A stretch of DNA of 64,000 nucleotides from Flammeovirga yaeyamensis. Its GTDB lineage: Bacteria; Bacteroidota; Bacteroidia; Cytophagales; Flammeovirgaceae. The stretch is taken from assembly GCF_018736045.1 (NCBI RefSeq), contig NZ_CP076133.1, positions 1,364,001-1,428,000 on the forward strand, given 5' to 3'. A program made the translations under genes and the position numbers. The notes under the pieces are model-generated. The model was not told the DNA's origin, ran no database searches, and saw nothing but the letters and a program-made list of their open reading frames with translations. Position 1 is the first letter of the stretch. Each line of letters starts with the position of its first letter. Shown here piece after piece: positions 23,757-36,400 of this stretch.

Positions 23757-26700
23757 ATGAGAAAACGTGAATTACTTTTTATTCGAATACTGTTTCTAAC
23801 AGTATTCACATTCGGTGCAATAGACGCTTTTGCGCAGTCTAGAACCATTACTGGTACTATTCATGATGAGAACAACGAACCTTTGATTGGCGCAAACATC
23901 CTAATAGAAGGAACAACAAATGGTACAATTGCCGATTTCGACGGTAAATATCATTTAGAAATTCCTGAAGGGACAAATAATATCGTTGTTAGTTTTGTAG
24001 GATATTTATCTCAGACAATTGCGATAGGAACAAGATCTGTCATCGATGTAGTTCTTGAAGCAGATGCAGAACAACTAGAGGAAGTAATAGTTGTTGGTTA
24101 TGGAACTCAAGAAAAAGTAAACGTAACAGGATCGGTTGCACAAGTAGATTCAGAAGTTCTAAGTGCAGTACCTACACCAGATGCAATTGGCGCTTTACAA
24201 GGACGTATAGCAGGTGTAACAGTAAATCCAGGTCAGGGTCCAGGAGCAACACCAACAATTAGAGTTCGTGGTGTTACCTCAATGTCAGGTTCTAACGATC
24301 CTCTAATCGTAATCGATGGTATTCCATCAACAGTAGAGAACTTTGCCACTTTAGCGAATTCAGATATTGAAACTATATCAGTATTGAAGGATGCAGCATC
24401 TGCTTCTATTTATGGTGCTCGTGCAGCAGCAGGTGTAATATTAGTAACTACTAAGAGAGGTAAAACGGGTGAGCCAACGGTAACTTATGATGGTTATGTT
24501 GCGATGCAATCTATGACGACCACTCCTAATTACATGAATTCACTTCAGTATATGGAAGCAGTAAACAGAGGTTTTACAGCACAAGGTGGTAACGAATTCT
24601 ATACAGAACAACACTTCGAAACAGTAAGAAACGGAGGTGACCATTTGATGGGTCAATTCGATTGGTGGGATGCAGTATATAGAGATAATGCTCCTCAACA
24701 ATCGCATTATGTGAACGTAACAGGTGGTACAGAGAAAACAAAGTATTTGGCCTCTGTAGGGTACATGGACCAACAAGGTTTCTACCAAACGGAAAACTAC
24801 TTTAAGCGTTACAACACACGTTTAAATATTACAACGGAGTTGAGTAAACGTTTAAAAGCAACTGCTCAGATGAACTTCACTCGCCAAGAACAACAAGATA
24901 CTGGTGATGCATGGAGAGCAACACAAGCCTTAGCAATGGTTCCATTGAACCCGATTTATAATCAAGACGGTACTTATAACATTACTCGTCCAGTAGATAA
25001 TACTCGTTTCGAAAATACATTGGCTCACATGAAACTTTCGGATTATATCCGTAAAGTAAACCAATTGCAATCCTTCTTATCATTAGATTATGAAATTGCA
25101 AAGAACTTAACAATTACTGGTCGTACCTCAATGAACTTCAGATCTTTTGAGCAAAACCATTTCCAACAAGGATATCAATTTGTTCACTCGCACAACAACG
25201 CAGTAGGTCTTAACTTACAAAGTGCAGCAGCTGAAGATTGGAACAACTCAATGCGTGTTGTAAACGATCTAGTAATGAATTACCATGTTGATTTCGGTAA
25301 ACACCACATTGGTGCATTGGTAGGTATTGCAGAGGAATTCTTTAGAAACGATAGATTGTATGGTCGTCGTGTAAACTTTGCAAACAATCAATTGAGAAAA
25401 ATTATTGCAGGTGGTCAAGCAGGACAAATTGCTGAATCAAATGCTTATGATTGGGCATTACAGTCACAGTTTGCTCGTATCAATTACGACTACGATAAGA
25501 GATACTTATTAGAAGTAAACGTTAGACGAGATGTTTCATCAAGATTCCATAAGGATAATAGAGCAGGCGTATTCCCTTCGGTTTCTGTAGGTTGGAGAAT
25601 CGCTGAAGAAGATTTCTTCAAGGATAATGTATCAGAAAACTTTATTTCAGATATCAAATTTAGAGGTTCAGTAGGTAGTTTGGGTAATCAAAACATTAAT
25701 AACTCAGCAGTTACTAACTTATACTACCCATATATGGGTGTAATTTCGGCAGCAGATTATCCTTACAACAACGAATTGGTAATGGGTAAAGCACAGAACG
25801 AAATGCCTGTTCCTGGTTTGAAATGGGAGACAACAGTTACTTATAACGCAGGTATTGATATTGACTTCCTTGATGGTAAGTTAGGTACTAGCTTCGATTA
25901 CTTTAAGAAAATTACAAGTGATATGTTATTGCCACTTCCTATGTCAGCAGTTGGTGGTTTAGGTAACCCTTGGGAAAATGCAGCGACATTAGAGAATACA
26001 GGATGGGAATTTGATATTCGCTATAGCAACACTACTAAAAGTGGATTTACTTATGGTATTGGTGCCAATATTTCTCACTTCACCAACGTGTTAACTGATT
26101 TAGCAGGAGGATTTAGTGAGTACTCTAATCAATTCCGTGAAGGTGATCCGATTGGTACCATCTACGGTTATAGAACAAAAGGTATCTACAGAGATCAAGC
26201 ACATGTTGATGCTGATAATGCCAAGTTAGCAGATGCAAGCTTGAAAAACGGTGTCGCTCAAACAAGAAACGTGATGTTAGGTGATTTGATTTATGAAGAT
26301 ATCAATGGTGACGGTATTATCAATCACGAGGATATGGTAGCAATTGGTAACACACTTCCTAAATATCAGTTCGGTATTACATTCGATTTTGCTTATAAGA
26401 ACTTCGATTTATCAATGTTCTGGCAAGGTGCAGCAGATATTGATGGTTATGTAGGTTACAATGTATTTGCAGGAAACAAAGATTCCAACTTACGTGATTT
26501 CTATACTGATGCTTACCACCCGGACTTAAATCCAAACGGAGCGTATCCAAGATTCTCTCCAGATGAAAACTCACAAAACCATGAGGTGAATGATTTTTGG
26601 GTACAAAGTGCATCTTACTTACGTTTGAAAAACTTACAGATTGGTTACTCTTTACCTCAAAAAGTTACTGATCAATTGAAAATCGGCAAAGCCCGTGTTT

Positions 26701-26867
26701 ACTTATCAGGTCAAAACTTGTTGACATTCACAAACTTTGATGAAGGATTCGATCCTGAAGTAGTAGCTCCAATGAATCAAGATGGTTCATTTGAAGTAGG
26801 TGATGTGAGACCATCGTTTATGCCTACAGTTAGAGTCGTATCAGCAGGTCTACAAGTAACTTTCTAA
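23757..26867 (+). CDS. SusC/RagA-type TonB-linked outer-membrane transporter
   Basis: Outer-membrane oligosaccharide importer of 1036 residues. It has a signal peptide (residues 1-27, ending AIDAFAQ), a carboxypeptidase-D-like domain (about 28-115, ITGTIHDENNEPLIGANI), and a TonB-box-like segment EEVIVVGYGTQ before the plug. The plug shows DAIGALQGRIAGV, PLIVIDGIPS and IYGARAAAGVILVTTKRGK, and the 22-strand barrel follows with terminal VSAGLQVTF. All of these are the standard SusC signature. It forms a gated complex with the SusD lipoprotein encoded 13 bases downstream. Expression is probably controlled by the LacI regulator through the operator at 23680. Its codons look more biased than those of neighbours, as expected for an abundant protein. 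Confidence 0.97.
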   Translation: MRKRELLFIRILFLTVFTFGAIDAFAQSRTITGTIHDENNEPLIGANILIEGTTNGTIADFDGKYHLEIPEGTNNIVVSFVGYLSQTIAIGTRSVIDVVLEADAEQLEEVIVVGYGTQEKVNVTGSVAQVDSEVLSAVPTPDAIGALQGRIAGVTVNPGQGPGATPTIRVRGVTSMSGSNDPLIVIDGIPSTVENFATLANSDIETISVLKDAASASIYGARAAAGVILVTTKRGKTGEPTVTYDGYVAMQSMTTTPNYMNSLQYMEAVNRGFTAQGGNEFYTEQHFETVRNGGDHLMGQFDWWDAVYRDNAPQQSHYVNVTGGTEKTKYLASVGYMDQQGFYQTENYFKRYNTRLNITTELSKRLKATAQMNFTRQEQQDTGDAWRATQALAMVPLNPIYNQDGTYNITRPVDNTRFENTLAHMKLSDYIRKVNQLQSFLSLDYEIAKNLTITGRTSMNFRSFEQNHFQQGYQFVHSHNNAVGLNLQSAAAEDWNNSMRVVNDLVMNYHVDFGKHHIGALVGIAEEFFRNDRLYGRRVNFANNQLRKIIAGGQAGQIAESNAYDWALQSQFARINYDYDKRYLLEVNVRRDVSSRFHKDNRAGVFPSVSVGWRIAEEDFFKDNVSENFISDIKFRGSVGSLGNQNINNSAVTNLYYPYMGVISAADYPYNNELVMGKAQNEMPVPGLKWETTVTYNAGIDIDFLDGKLGTSFDYFKKITSDMLLPLPMSAVGGLGNPWENAATLENTGWEFDIRYSNTTKSGFTYGIGANISHFTNVLTDLAGGFSEYSNQFREGDPIGTIYGYRTKGIYRDQAHVDADNAKLADASLKNGVAQTRNVMLGDLIYEDINGDGIINHEDMVAIGNTLPKYQFGITFDFAYKNFDLSMFWQGAADIDGYVGYNVFAGNKDSNLRDFYTDAYHPDLNPNGAYPRFSPDENSQNHEVNDFWVQSASYLRLKNLQIGYSLPQKVTDQLKIGKARVYLSGQNLLTFTNFDEGFDPEVVAPMNQDGSFEVGDVRPSFMPTVRVVSAGLQVTF

Positions 26868-26880
26868 ATTAAGCACAAAT

Positions 26881-28659
26881 ATGAAAAAGATATTAATCGC
26901 GTTAATCGCATTTATTGGAATAAATTCGGGATGTTCTAATTTGGATCTACTCCCACACGATGATCTTGTAGATGATTCTTTCTGGCAGTCAGAAGAAGAT
27001 TTACAAATGGCAGTAAACGGATGCTATCAATTTAGTGATGGTAGACAAGCAGATATTTTCTGGGTAGCTCAACAAGATAGAAATCTAGATCATCAGTTGG
27101 ATCTTGTAAATGGAGGTATGAGTGGTTCGGAAGGTATTTGCTTCGGAACTGCGAATGCCGGTAATTCTTATGTGAGTATTGTTTGGGGAAACATTTATAA
27201 AGGCTTACGTCGTTGTAATAACTATTACGAAAAAACGCAAGAGGCTATAGAAACTGGTAAAGTTGAAATGTCTGATAACATTAAGCACATGAATGGTCAA
27301 GTGAGAATTATCAGAGCAGCTCAATACTTTAAATTGGCAAGTTTCTGGGGAGATGTACCAATGCCATTAAAAACGTTATCAAGAGATGAGGCGAATACAA
27401 TTCTTCAAACTTCTCAATCGGAAATTTTCGAATTTGTAGAATCAGAATTATTAACTGCCGCAGAAGAGTTAGAAGGTTTCTCAAGTACAGTAAACGCTTA
27501 TCAATCAACTGCCGCTTATGCTTACCTAGTTCGTTTGTATATGATGCAAAAGGAATGGTCTAAAGTGGAGACAATGGCAAGAAAGATCTTTGATTCTGGT
27601 AAACACGCTTTATATACAACAGGAAATCCATCTTTAGATTATTGGGATCTTTTCACTCCAAAAGCGAATAACAATACAGAAGCAATTGTAGCACACAACT
27701 TCACAAATAACACTTGGGATTACTCGCATAATACTTTCGAAGTAACTTCAATGTGGGAGTTAGCGGTACCTTCATTACGTTTAACTGATCTTTACTGGAA
27801 TGATAAAGGACAGGTGATTAAGTGGGTAGACCAAGACAATAATGTTTTAACGCCAAGATTTAAAGAAGACGAGATCTTATCTGCAGCTTATGGTGAGGAA
27901 GTACGTGTGATTCAAGACGGTGTAATTTATACTTATCCAGATGATGTAGATGAGCATATTGGTCAGTTTGAAGTGTTAGAAGCCAACAGAGATCCTCGTT
28001 ATGGACAAACGTTCGCTCCGTTTAACGGATGGGATGGTGCATTCTGGAGCTCAGGAAATAGATACTCTTCGAACTTCATGAGAACAATCTTTATTAAAGG
28101 TTATGATGATGAAAACGAGATCAATTACTATAACAATAACCAAATGCACGTGATTCGTTTAGCTGAAATCTACCTTTCATTGGCAGAAGCATTAAACGAA
28201 CAAGGTAGACCAGGAGAAGCTGTTCAGTATGTAAACATGATCAGAGACCGTGTTGGAATGGTACATGCTCCAACTTCTAGTGTGGAAGCGACTAGAGAGT
28301 TAATTCGTAGAGAAAGACAAATCGAGTTCTGTCACGAAAGCGTACTTTACTTCGATTACTTAAGATGGGATGCTTTGGATGGTACATCGAAAAACTTCTG
28401 GGAAGAAACAACAAGAAGAGACTATGCACCGGGTGCATCGACGAACTTCCCTGAAGGATATACTTCAAGAGATTTAGATCCAAGTATTGCCATTGAAGCA
28501 GAAAAGATTGCTGAAGGACACAACAGAGTTGTTCAAATCTTTAATAGAAATTCTAATAACGCAGTAGGTAAAATCTGGAACCCAAGAAATCACAAGTGGC
28601 CAATTCCACAAAGTGAGGTACAGATCAATACAAACCTAATTCAGAACCCAGGTTACTAG
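26881..28659 (+). CDS. SusD/RagB-type glycan-binding lipoprotein
   Basis: Surface lipoprotein of 592 residues that caps the SusC barrel and binds oligosaccharide. Lipoprotein signal with Cys18 (INSGCSN). The TPR-rich SusD fold shows LLPHDDLVDDSFWQSEEDLQ at the N-terminus, GNIYKGLRRCNNYYE, a middle segment GQVRIIRAAQYFKLASFWGDVP, and the C-terminal RagB/SusD block (VIRLAEIYLSLAEALNEQGR; IRRERQIEFCHES; WPIPQSEVQINTN). It is co-transcribed with susC, and a strong hairpin follows, so SusCD should be made in excess over the enzymes. Glycan specificity cannot be read from the sequence. Confidence 0.97.
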   Translation: MKKILIALIAFIGINSGCSNLDLLPHDDLVDDSFWQSEEDLQMAVNGCYQFSDGRQADIFWVAQQDRNLDHQLDLVNGGMSGSEGICFGTANAGNSYVSIVWGNIYKGLRRCNNYYEKTQEAIETGKVEMSDNIKHMNGQVRIIRAAQYFKLASFWGDVPMPLKTLSRDEANTILQTSQSEIFEFVESELLTAAEELEGFSSTVNAYQSTAAYAYLVRLYMMQKEWSKVETMARKIFDSGKHALYTTGNPSLDYWDLFTPKANNNTEAIVAHNFTNNTWDYSHNTFEVTSMWELAVPSLRLTDLYWNDKGQVIKWVDQDNNVLTPRFKEDEILSAAYGEEVRVIQDGVIYTYPDDVDEHIGQFEVLEANRDPRYGQTFAPFNGWDGAFWSSGNRYSSNFMRTIFIKGYDDENEINYYNNNQMHVIRLAEIYLSLAEALNEQGRPGEAVQYVNMIRDRVGMVHAPTSSVEATRELIRRERQIEFCHESVLYFDYLRWDALDGTSKNFWEETTRRDYAPGASTNFPEGYTSRDLDPSIAIEAEKIAEGHNRVVQIFNRNSNNAVGKIWNPRNHKWPIPQSEVQINTNLIQNPGY

Positions 28660-28670
28660 AAATAATGAAT

Positions 28671-28704
28671 ATGGTTATGGATAGCAATATCCATAACCAT
28701 GTTT
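28671..28704 (+). terminator. Hairpin between susD and the enzyme genes
   Basis: Perfect 13-bp stem ATGGTTATGGATA / TATCCATAACCAT with a GCAA tetraloop, followed by GTTTT. The T-run is short. It may terminate part of the transcripts or stabilise the susCD mRNA 3' end, setting the ratio of transporter to enzymes. Confidence 0.65.
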
Positions 28705-28948
28705 TAAACCATTGAAATGAACTACATAAATATCAATTAATAAGTATGATTAAATAGGTACTAATATTTTATGATTTAGAGAGTAAGGTTTATTAAGATT
28801 CTTTTAGCCTTGATTATGAATCACTTCAATAGTTAGGGGAAATTAAAAAAAGGTGATGAGATATGAATCTAACAAACATGTTTATCTTAACGGTAAAATT
28901 TACGTTTTAAGCGACGAACTAAATCTAAAAAATAAGCTCTAAATAGAA

Positions 28949-31585
28949 ATGAAAAAATTAACGATTGTATTTTTTGTACTTGCCTTTATGGCTTGTAATC
29001 AAAATGAGAAATGGAAAGACAGTAGCCTACCAGCAGAAGAAAGAGCGGAGGCACTCATCAAAGAAATGACACTTCAGGAAAAAGTTCGTCAGATGAATAT
29101 GACCAGAGGGGATTATTTAAAGACGGACGACAAAATGGATGAAGAAAAAATCAAACAACAAATTGGTACCATTGGACTGGGTTCGATTCATGATTTTTAC
29201 CCTAAGACAGCCGAAGAATATAATGTAGTACAAAGACATACCATAGAGAATTCAAGATTACATATTCCTGTAATGTTGATGGAAGAAATGTTGCACGGCT
29301 ACCATACTGATGGTGCAACAGTATTTCCGATGCCTTTAGCAATGGGTGCTTCTTGGAATAAAGAATTAATGCACTCCGTAGGTAAAGTTATTGGTACTGA
29401 AGCCAGAGTAAACGGTGCACATGTTGCCTTAGGACCAACATTAGGTATCGCAAGAGAACCAAGATGGGGACGTGTTGCAGAGTTGTATTCAGAAGATACG
29501 CACTTGGCAACAGAAATGGGTTATAACCTTATAGTAGGAATGGGTGGTCAAGATCCATCATCTCCATTTTCTATGATTGCCGGACCAAAACACTTCGCAG
29601 TGCACTCGGCACCCATAACAGGATCAAATGCTTCTCCGGTTTTGTTAGGAGAAAGAACATCGAGAACTGACTTTTTACCAGTTTTTGAAAAAGCCGTAAA
29701 AGAAGGCGGTGCTTTAAACTTGATGTCGAGTTATTCTGAATTGGACGGTGTACCATGTACTGGTAACAAATGGTTATTAACTGATGTGATCAGAGGTGAA
29801 TGGGATTTTAAAGGTTTCACAGTATCTGATTTAGGGGCGATGCGTTTCTTATGGAATGTTCATCACTATGCTGAAAACCCAAGAGATGCCATTAAAAAAG
29901 CAACTGAGGCAGGGTTAGATATGCAGTTCTATGATTTTCCTGATAGTATGTATCAAGCCACTTTGGTCGATTTAGTAGAATCGGGAGAAATGGAGGAGAA
30001 GTATATCGATAGAGCTGTAAAAGGCATTCTTTACACTAAGTTTGTTTTGGGACTATTCGAAAATCCTTATATCACCCAAGATAGAATTGACAAATACTAT
30101 CACAGTAAAGAAAACCAAAAAGTAGCTTACGATATCGCTTCGGAATCTATCGTTCTATTAGAGAATGACGGTATCCTTCCTTTAGAGAAGAACAAGCATA
30201 AAAAAATAGCAGTATTAGGTCCGTTAGCTGCAGAGGCAGAACTAGGTGGTTACACTCACGCATCAGCAGAAGGGGTATCTATTCTAGAAGGATTAAAGAA
30301 GGCTTCTCCTAACACTACGTTTACGTATGAAAAAGCAGCCAATATTGTAGAAAGAGGTACAGCTATTCAGCCTAAATATTTATTCCATGATAACGGAAAG
30401 AAAGGACTAAAAGCTTCTTTCTATAACAATATGGAATTGAAAGGTGAGCCGGTATTGGAAATGATTCATGATAATATTGATTTTGAATGGCCTTGGAATC
30501 CTTATCCTGGTGTAGAAGACGATTTCTTCTCAGTGCGTTGGGAAGGATATATCAAAACTGATGTTGATGTGAAAGGTTGGGTAGGAACGACTAGTGATGA
30601 TGGAGCTAGAATTTATATAAATGATGAATTAGTATTGGACGCGTGGGCAGGAAGCACGCCTATTAAAAAAGCTCCATATGAGTTCAAAAAAGGAAAAAAA
30701 TATAAACTAAAGTACGAATATTACGATAACCAATGGCATGCAACAGCCTCTCTGAGATGGTCAAAAAAAGACAATGGTATTCAGAATGCAGTACGTTTAG
30801 CAAAAGAAGCGGAGTTATCGATTATTGTTGTGGGAGAAAATACCAAAACAGTTAACGAAAACAGAGATGTAGCACACTTGGGTCTTTCTGGTAATCAATT
30901 AGAAATGATTCAGGCTGTAGCCAAAGTGGGTAAACCTTATGTGGTAGTATTGCAAAATGGTCGTCCGTTATCTACCAATTGGGTATCAAAAAATGCGAAT
31001 GCTTTGGTAGAAGGTTGGTTTGCAGGCGAGCAAGGAGGTTATGCTATTGCTGATATGTTATTTGGTGAAGTGAATCCATCGGGTAAAATGCCAATTTCTG
31101 TGGCAAAATCAGTGGGACAATTACCAGTATATTATAACCAAAAGCCTACAACTATCTATAGATATGTAGATGAAGACGATAAGCGTTTGTACAACTTTGG
31201 TTATGGTCTAAGTTATTCATCATTTGAATATGGTGAACCAAAAGTATCAGTAAATGAAAACAACGGAGATTTTAAGGTGACAGTTTCTGTTGATGTGAAA
31301 AATACATCAAAAGTAGATGGTAAAGAAACGGTACAACTTTATGTGAGAGACATGATCTCTTCTGTTACTGTACCACCTCTTTCGCTAAAAGCATTTGATA
31401 AGAAATTAATAAAAGCAGGGGAAACTATCACTTACTCTTTTGAACTAGGAAAAGAAGATCTAAAACTTTGGAACCAAGACAAAGAATGGGCAGTAGAAGC
31501 CGGTCAGTTTAATGCTATGGTCGGCCCATCATCCTCTCAATTACAAACAATCAAATTCGAACTAAATAAATCATACAAGCTGTGA
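28949..31585 (+). CDS. GH3 beta-glycosidase lipoprotein with PA14 insert
   Basis: Exo-acting beta-glycosidase of 878 residues. Lipoprotein signal with Cys16 (LAFMACNQ). The (beta/alpha)8 GH3 domain spans about 35-370: MLEEMLHGYHTDGATVFPMPLAMG, the GPKHFAVHS substrate loop, and the nucleophile Asp near residue 294 in FTVSDLGAM. The second alpha/beta domain is interrupted by a PA14 domain at about 480-610 (GLKASFYNNMELKG ... TSDDGARIYINDELVLDAW), as in several beta-glucosidases and beta-xylosidases. The chain continues with GENTKTVNENRDVAHLGLSGNQ and ends in an FnIII-like domain (VKNTSKVDGKETVQLYV). The nucleophile loop has SDLG rather than the usual SDW/SDY, so specificity is uncertain. Its stop overlaps the GTG start of the fucosidase. 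Confidence 0.93.
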   Translation: MKKLTIVFFVLAFMACNQNEKWKDSSLPAEERAEALIKEMTLQEKVRQMNMTRGDYLKTDDKMDEEKIKQQIGTIGLGSIHDFYPKTAEEYNVVQRHTIENSRLHIPVMLMEEMLHGYHTDGATVFPMPLAMGASWNKELMHSVGKVIGTEARVNGAHVALGPTLGIAREPRWGRVAELYSEDTHLATEMGYNLIVGMGGQDPSSPFSMIAGPKHFAVHSAPITGSNASPVLLGERTSRTDFLPVFEKAVKEGGALNLMSSYSELDGVPCTGNKWLLTDVIRGEWDFKGFTVSDLGAMRFLWNVHHYAENPRDAIKKATEAGLDMQFYDFPDSMYQATLVDLVESGEMEEKYIDRAVKGILYTKFVLGLFENPYITQDRIDKYYHSKENQKVAYDIASESIVLLENDGILPLEKNKHKKIAVLGPLAAEAELGGYTHASAEGVSILEGLKKASPNTTFTYEKAANIVERGTAIQPKYLFHDNGKKGLKASFYNNMELKGEPVLEMIHDNIDFEWPWNPYPGVEDDFFSVRWEGYIKTDVDVKGWVGTTSDDGARIYINDELVLDAWAGSTPIKKAPYEFKKGKKYKLKYEYYDNQWHATASLRWSKKDNGIQNAVRLAKEAELSIIVVGENTKTVNENRDVAHLGLSGNQLEMIQAVAKVGKPYVVVLQNGRPLSTNWVSKNANALVEGWFAGEQGGYAIADMLFGEVNPSGKMPISVAKSVGQLPVYYNQKPTTIYRYVDEDDKRLYNFGYGLSYSSFEYGEPKVSVNENNGDFKVTVSVDVKNTSKVDGKETVQLYVRDMISSVTVPPLSLKAFDKKLIKAGETITYSFELGKEDLKLWNQDKEWAVEAGQFNAMVGPSSSQLQTIKFELNKSYKL

Positions 31586-33030
31586 AAAAATCACTAATCT
31601 TAATAGCATCACTTTTACTTTCCAATTGGTCTTTGGCACAATGGAAAGGGAAAGAATATGTGGTTGAAAAAGACCCAAAAGTTCAACAAAAACTAGAAGA
31701 CTGGCAAGATCTTAAATTAGGATTCTTCGTGCACTGGGGAGCCTATTCTGTAGATGGACTTTGCGAATCTTGGCCTATCGTATCCGAGGATGTAGATTGG
31801 TTAACTCCCCATGAAGATTTAAATGCTTATAGAAAGTATTATTTCGATTTACCAAAACGATTTAATCCAACGAAGTTCGACCCAACACAATGGGCAGAAT
31901 TGGCAGAAGATATGGGTGCAAAGTATTTTGTTTTTACGACAAAGCACCACGATGGATTTACCATGTGGGATACAAAACAAACGGATTATAAAATCACAAA
32001 TCCAGAGTACCCATATGCCAATGCTGAACATGCTGACATTACTAAATCATTATTTGATGCCATGCGTGATAAAGGGATGATGATTGGTGCCTATTTATCA
32101 AAACCTGATTGGCATCACCCGTACTACTGGTCTAAATCTTTCCAATCTCCAGGTAGAAATGTGAACTATAAAATCGATAGACACCCAGATTGGTGGAAGA
32201 ATTTTACAGATTTCTACTTCAATCAGGTAGAGGAATTGATGACCGGTTATGGTGATATCGACATCCTTTGGTTAGATGGTGCTTGGGCAGATAAAAACAA
32301 TCTACAACAAGACATGAAAATGGACGATGTAGGAGCGATGTGTCGTGAACACCAACCGGGTATCCTTGTGGTTGACCGTTGGGTAGGTGGTCGTTGGGAG
32401 AACTATAGAACTCCTGAACAACATATTCCTTCAGAATCGAATCCTATTCCTTGGGAAACTAACTTGACAGTGAACTGCTGTTTCTCTTATCGTTTTGAAG
32501 AAAGTGTAGAAACAAACGTGAAAAGTGGTAGAGAGTTAACCCACAAATTTATTGATATTGTATCCAAAGGCGGTAACCTATTGCTAAACTTAGGAGCTTC
32601 TCCTGAGGGATGGTTTAATGCAGAAGAAATTAAATCTGTGAAGCAATTAGGTGAGTGGATTCATGCCAATGAAAAAGCAATTTACGGTACTAGAGCAATT
32701 GCTCCTTTTGCTGAAGCGAATATACGCTATGCAAAAGAAAAAGAAGGTGATAAAGTATATGCTTATGTTTTACTTCAGGAAGGAGAAAACATGAATAAGG
32801 CAATGCTACCAGGTTGTTTAGTAGCAAAAGGTGCTAAAATTAAAGATATCGCCACAGGCAAGTATGTAAAATATTCTCGTCAAGGTAATTCTACACTTAT
32901 CGATATGCCTAAAAAGTCAGGCGTAGCACAATATGCTATTGCCTTCGAAATCTCTAAAGTTGAGAAAATGGCAGGTAAGAATGTAGGTAAAGATCAAGCA
33001 GCCATTGATGCAGAAAATAGAAATTTATAA
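31582..33030 (+). CDS. GH29 alpha-L-fucosidase
   Basis: Exo-alpha-L-fucosidase of 482 residues. It starts at GTG 31582, whose TGA overlaps the GH3 stop, so it is translationally coupled; the start is supported by an immediate signal peptide (ending NWSLAQ). GH29 marks: FFVHWGAYSVDGLCESWP, KYFVFTTKHHDGFTMWDT, and the catalytic nucleophile Asp232 in DILWLDGAW. DIVSKGGNLLLNLGASPEGW is the conserved segment after the barrel. The candidate acid/base is not fixed, because it varies between GH29-A and GH29-B; the W-E-x-N segment (PWETNLTVNCCFSY) is in the usual place. It should release terminal fucose in the periplasm. A terminator follows. Confidence 0.94.
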   Translation: MKKSLILIASLLLSNWSLAQWKGKEYVVEKDPKVQQKLEDWQDLKLGFFVHWGAYSVDGLCESWPIVSEDVDWLTPHEDLNAYRKYYFDLPKRFNPTKFDPTQWAELAEDMGAKYFVFTTKHHDGFTMWDTKQTDYKITNPEYPYANAEHADITKSLFDAMRDKGMMIGAYLSKPDWHHPYYWSKSFQSPGRNVNYKIDRHPDWWKNFTDFYFNQVEELMTGYGDIDILWLDGAWADKNNLQQDMKMDDVGAMCREHQPGILVVDRWVGGRWENYRTPEQHIPSESNPIPWETNLTVNCCFSYRFEESVETNVKSGRELTHKFIDIVSKGGNLLLNLGASPEGWFNAEEIKSVKQLGEWIHANEKAIYGTRAIAPFAEANIRYAKEKEGDKVYAYVLLQEGENMNKAMLPGCLVAKGAKIKDIATGKYVKYSRQGNSTLIDMPKKSGVAQYAIAFEISKVEKMAGKNVGKDQAAIDAENRNL

Positions 33031-33089
33031 TACAAAATACATTTAAAGAAACCGAGATTTAATTTATTAGATTTATATTTCCTTTATTG

Positions 33090-33126
33090 AGGCATCTCAA
33101 TCAATTTTTGATTGAGTTGCCTTTTG
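33090..33126 (+). terminator. Terminator after the fucosidase gene
   Basis: AGGCA-T-CTCAATCA (33090-33103) pairs with TGATTGAG-T-TGCCT (33109-33122) with one T-T mismatch, followed by TTT. It separates GH3-GH29 from the GH2 gene, which therefore likely has its own promoter in the next 180 bases. Confidence 0.65.
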
Positions 33127-33288
33127 GAGTTGAAAACGAAAAATTAAATCTAGAAAAACAGGAAGAGAAATGTAAGGTGGGGTTTAATCATCAAATTGTA
33201 CCTTAATATGACGTAATTTTTAACCCTGTTAAACTGATGATTCTTTTAATTTTAACCATATAATTTTTAGAGGAGTAACTAACAATAA

Positions 33289-36318
<3,030 letters not shown>

Positions 36319-36325
36319 GTTCTGA

Positions 36326-36350
36326 ACGGGCGTTGCATTGCAACGCCCTA
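36326..36350. repeat. Palindromic repeat (REP-like), copy A
   Basis: GGGCGTTGCA and TGCAACGCCC (36328-36348) around a single T, within flanks AC and TA. The same 10-bp arms occur at 41061-41081 around a single C. It is GC-rich against an AT-rich background and sits just after the GH2 stop codon. Confidence 0.8.
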
Positions 36351-36400
36351 AGCACCTTACCTAAATGAACTAAACTAAAACCACTAAATAAATATTTCAC

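Noticed and set aside
28856-28942. 28-codon ORF just before the first GH3 gene
   Set aside because: No homologous partner, no terminator or conserved pattern; more likely leader sequence of the GH3 gene.
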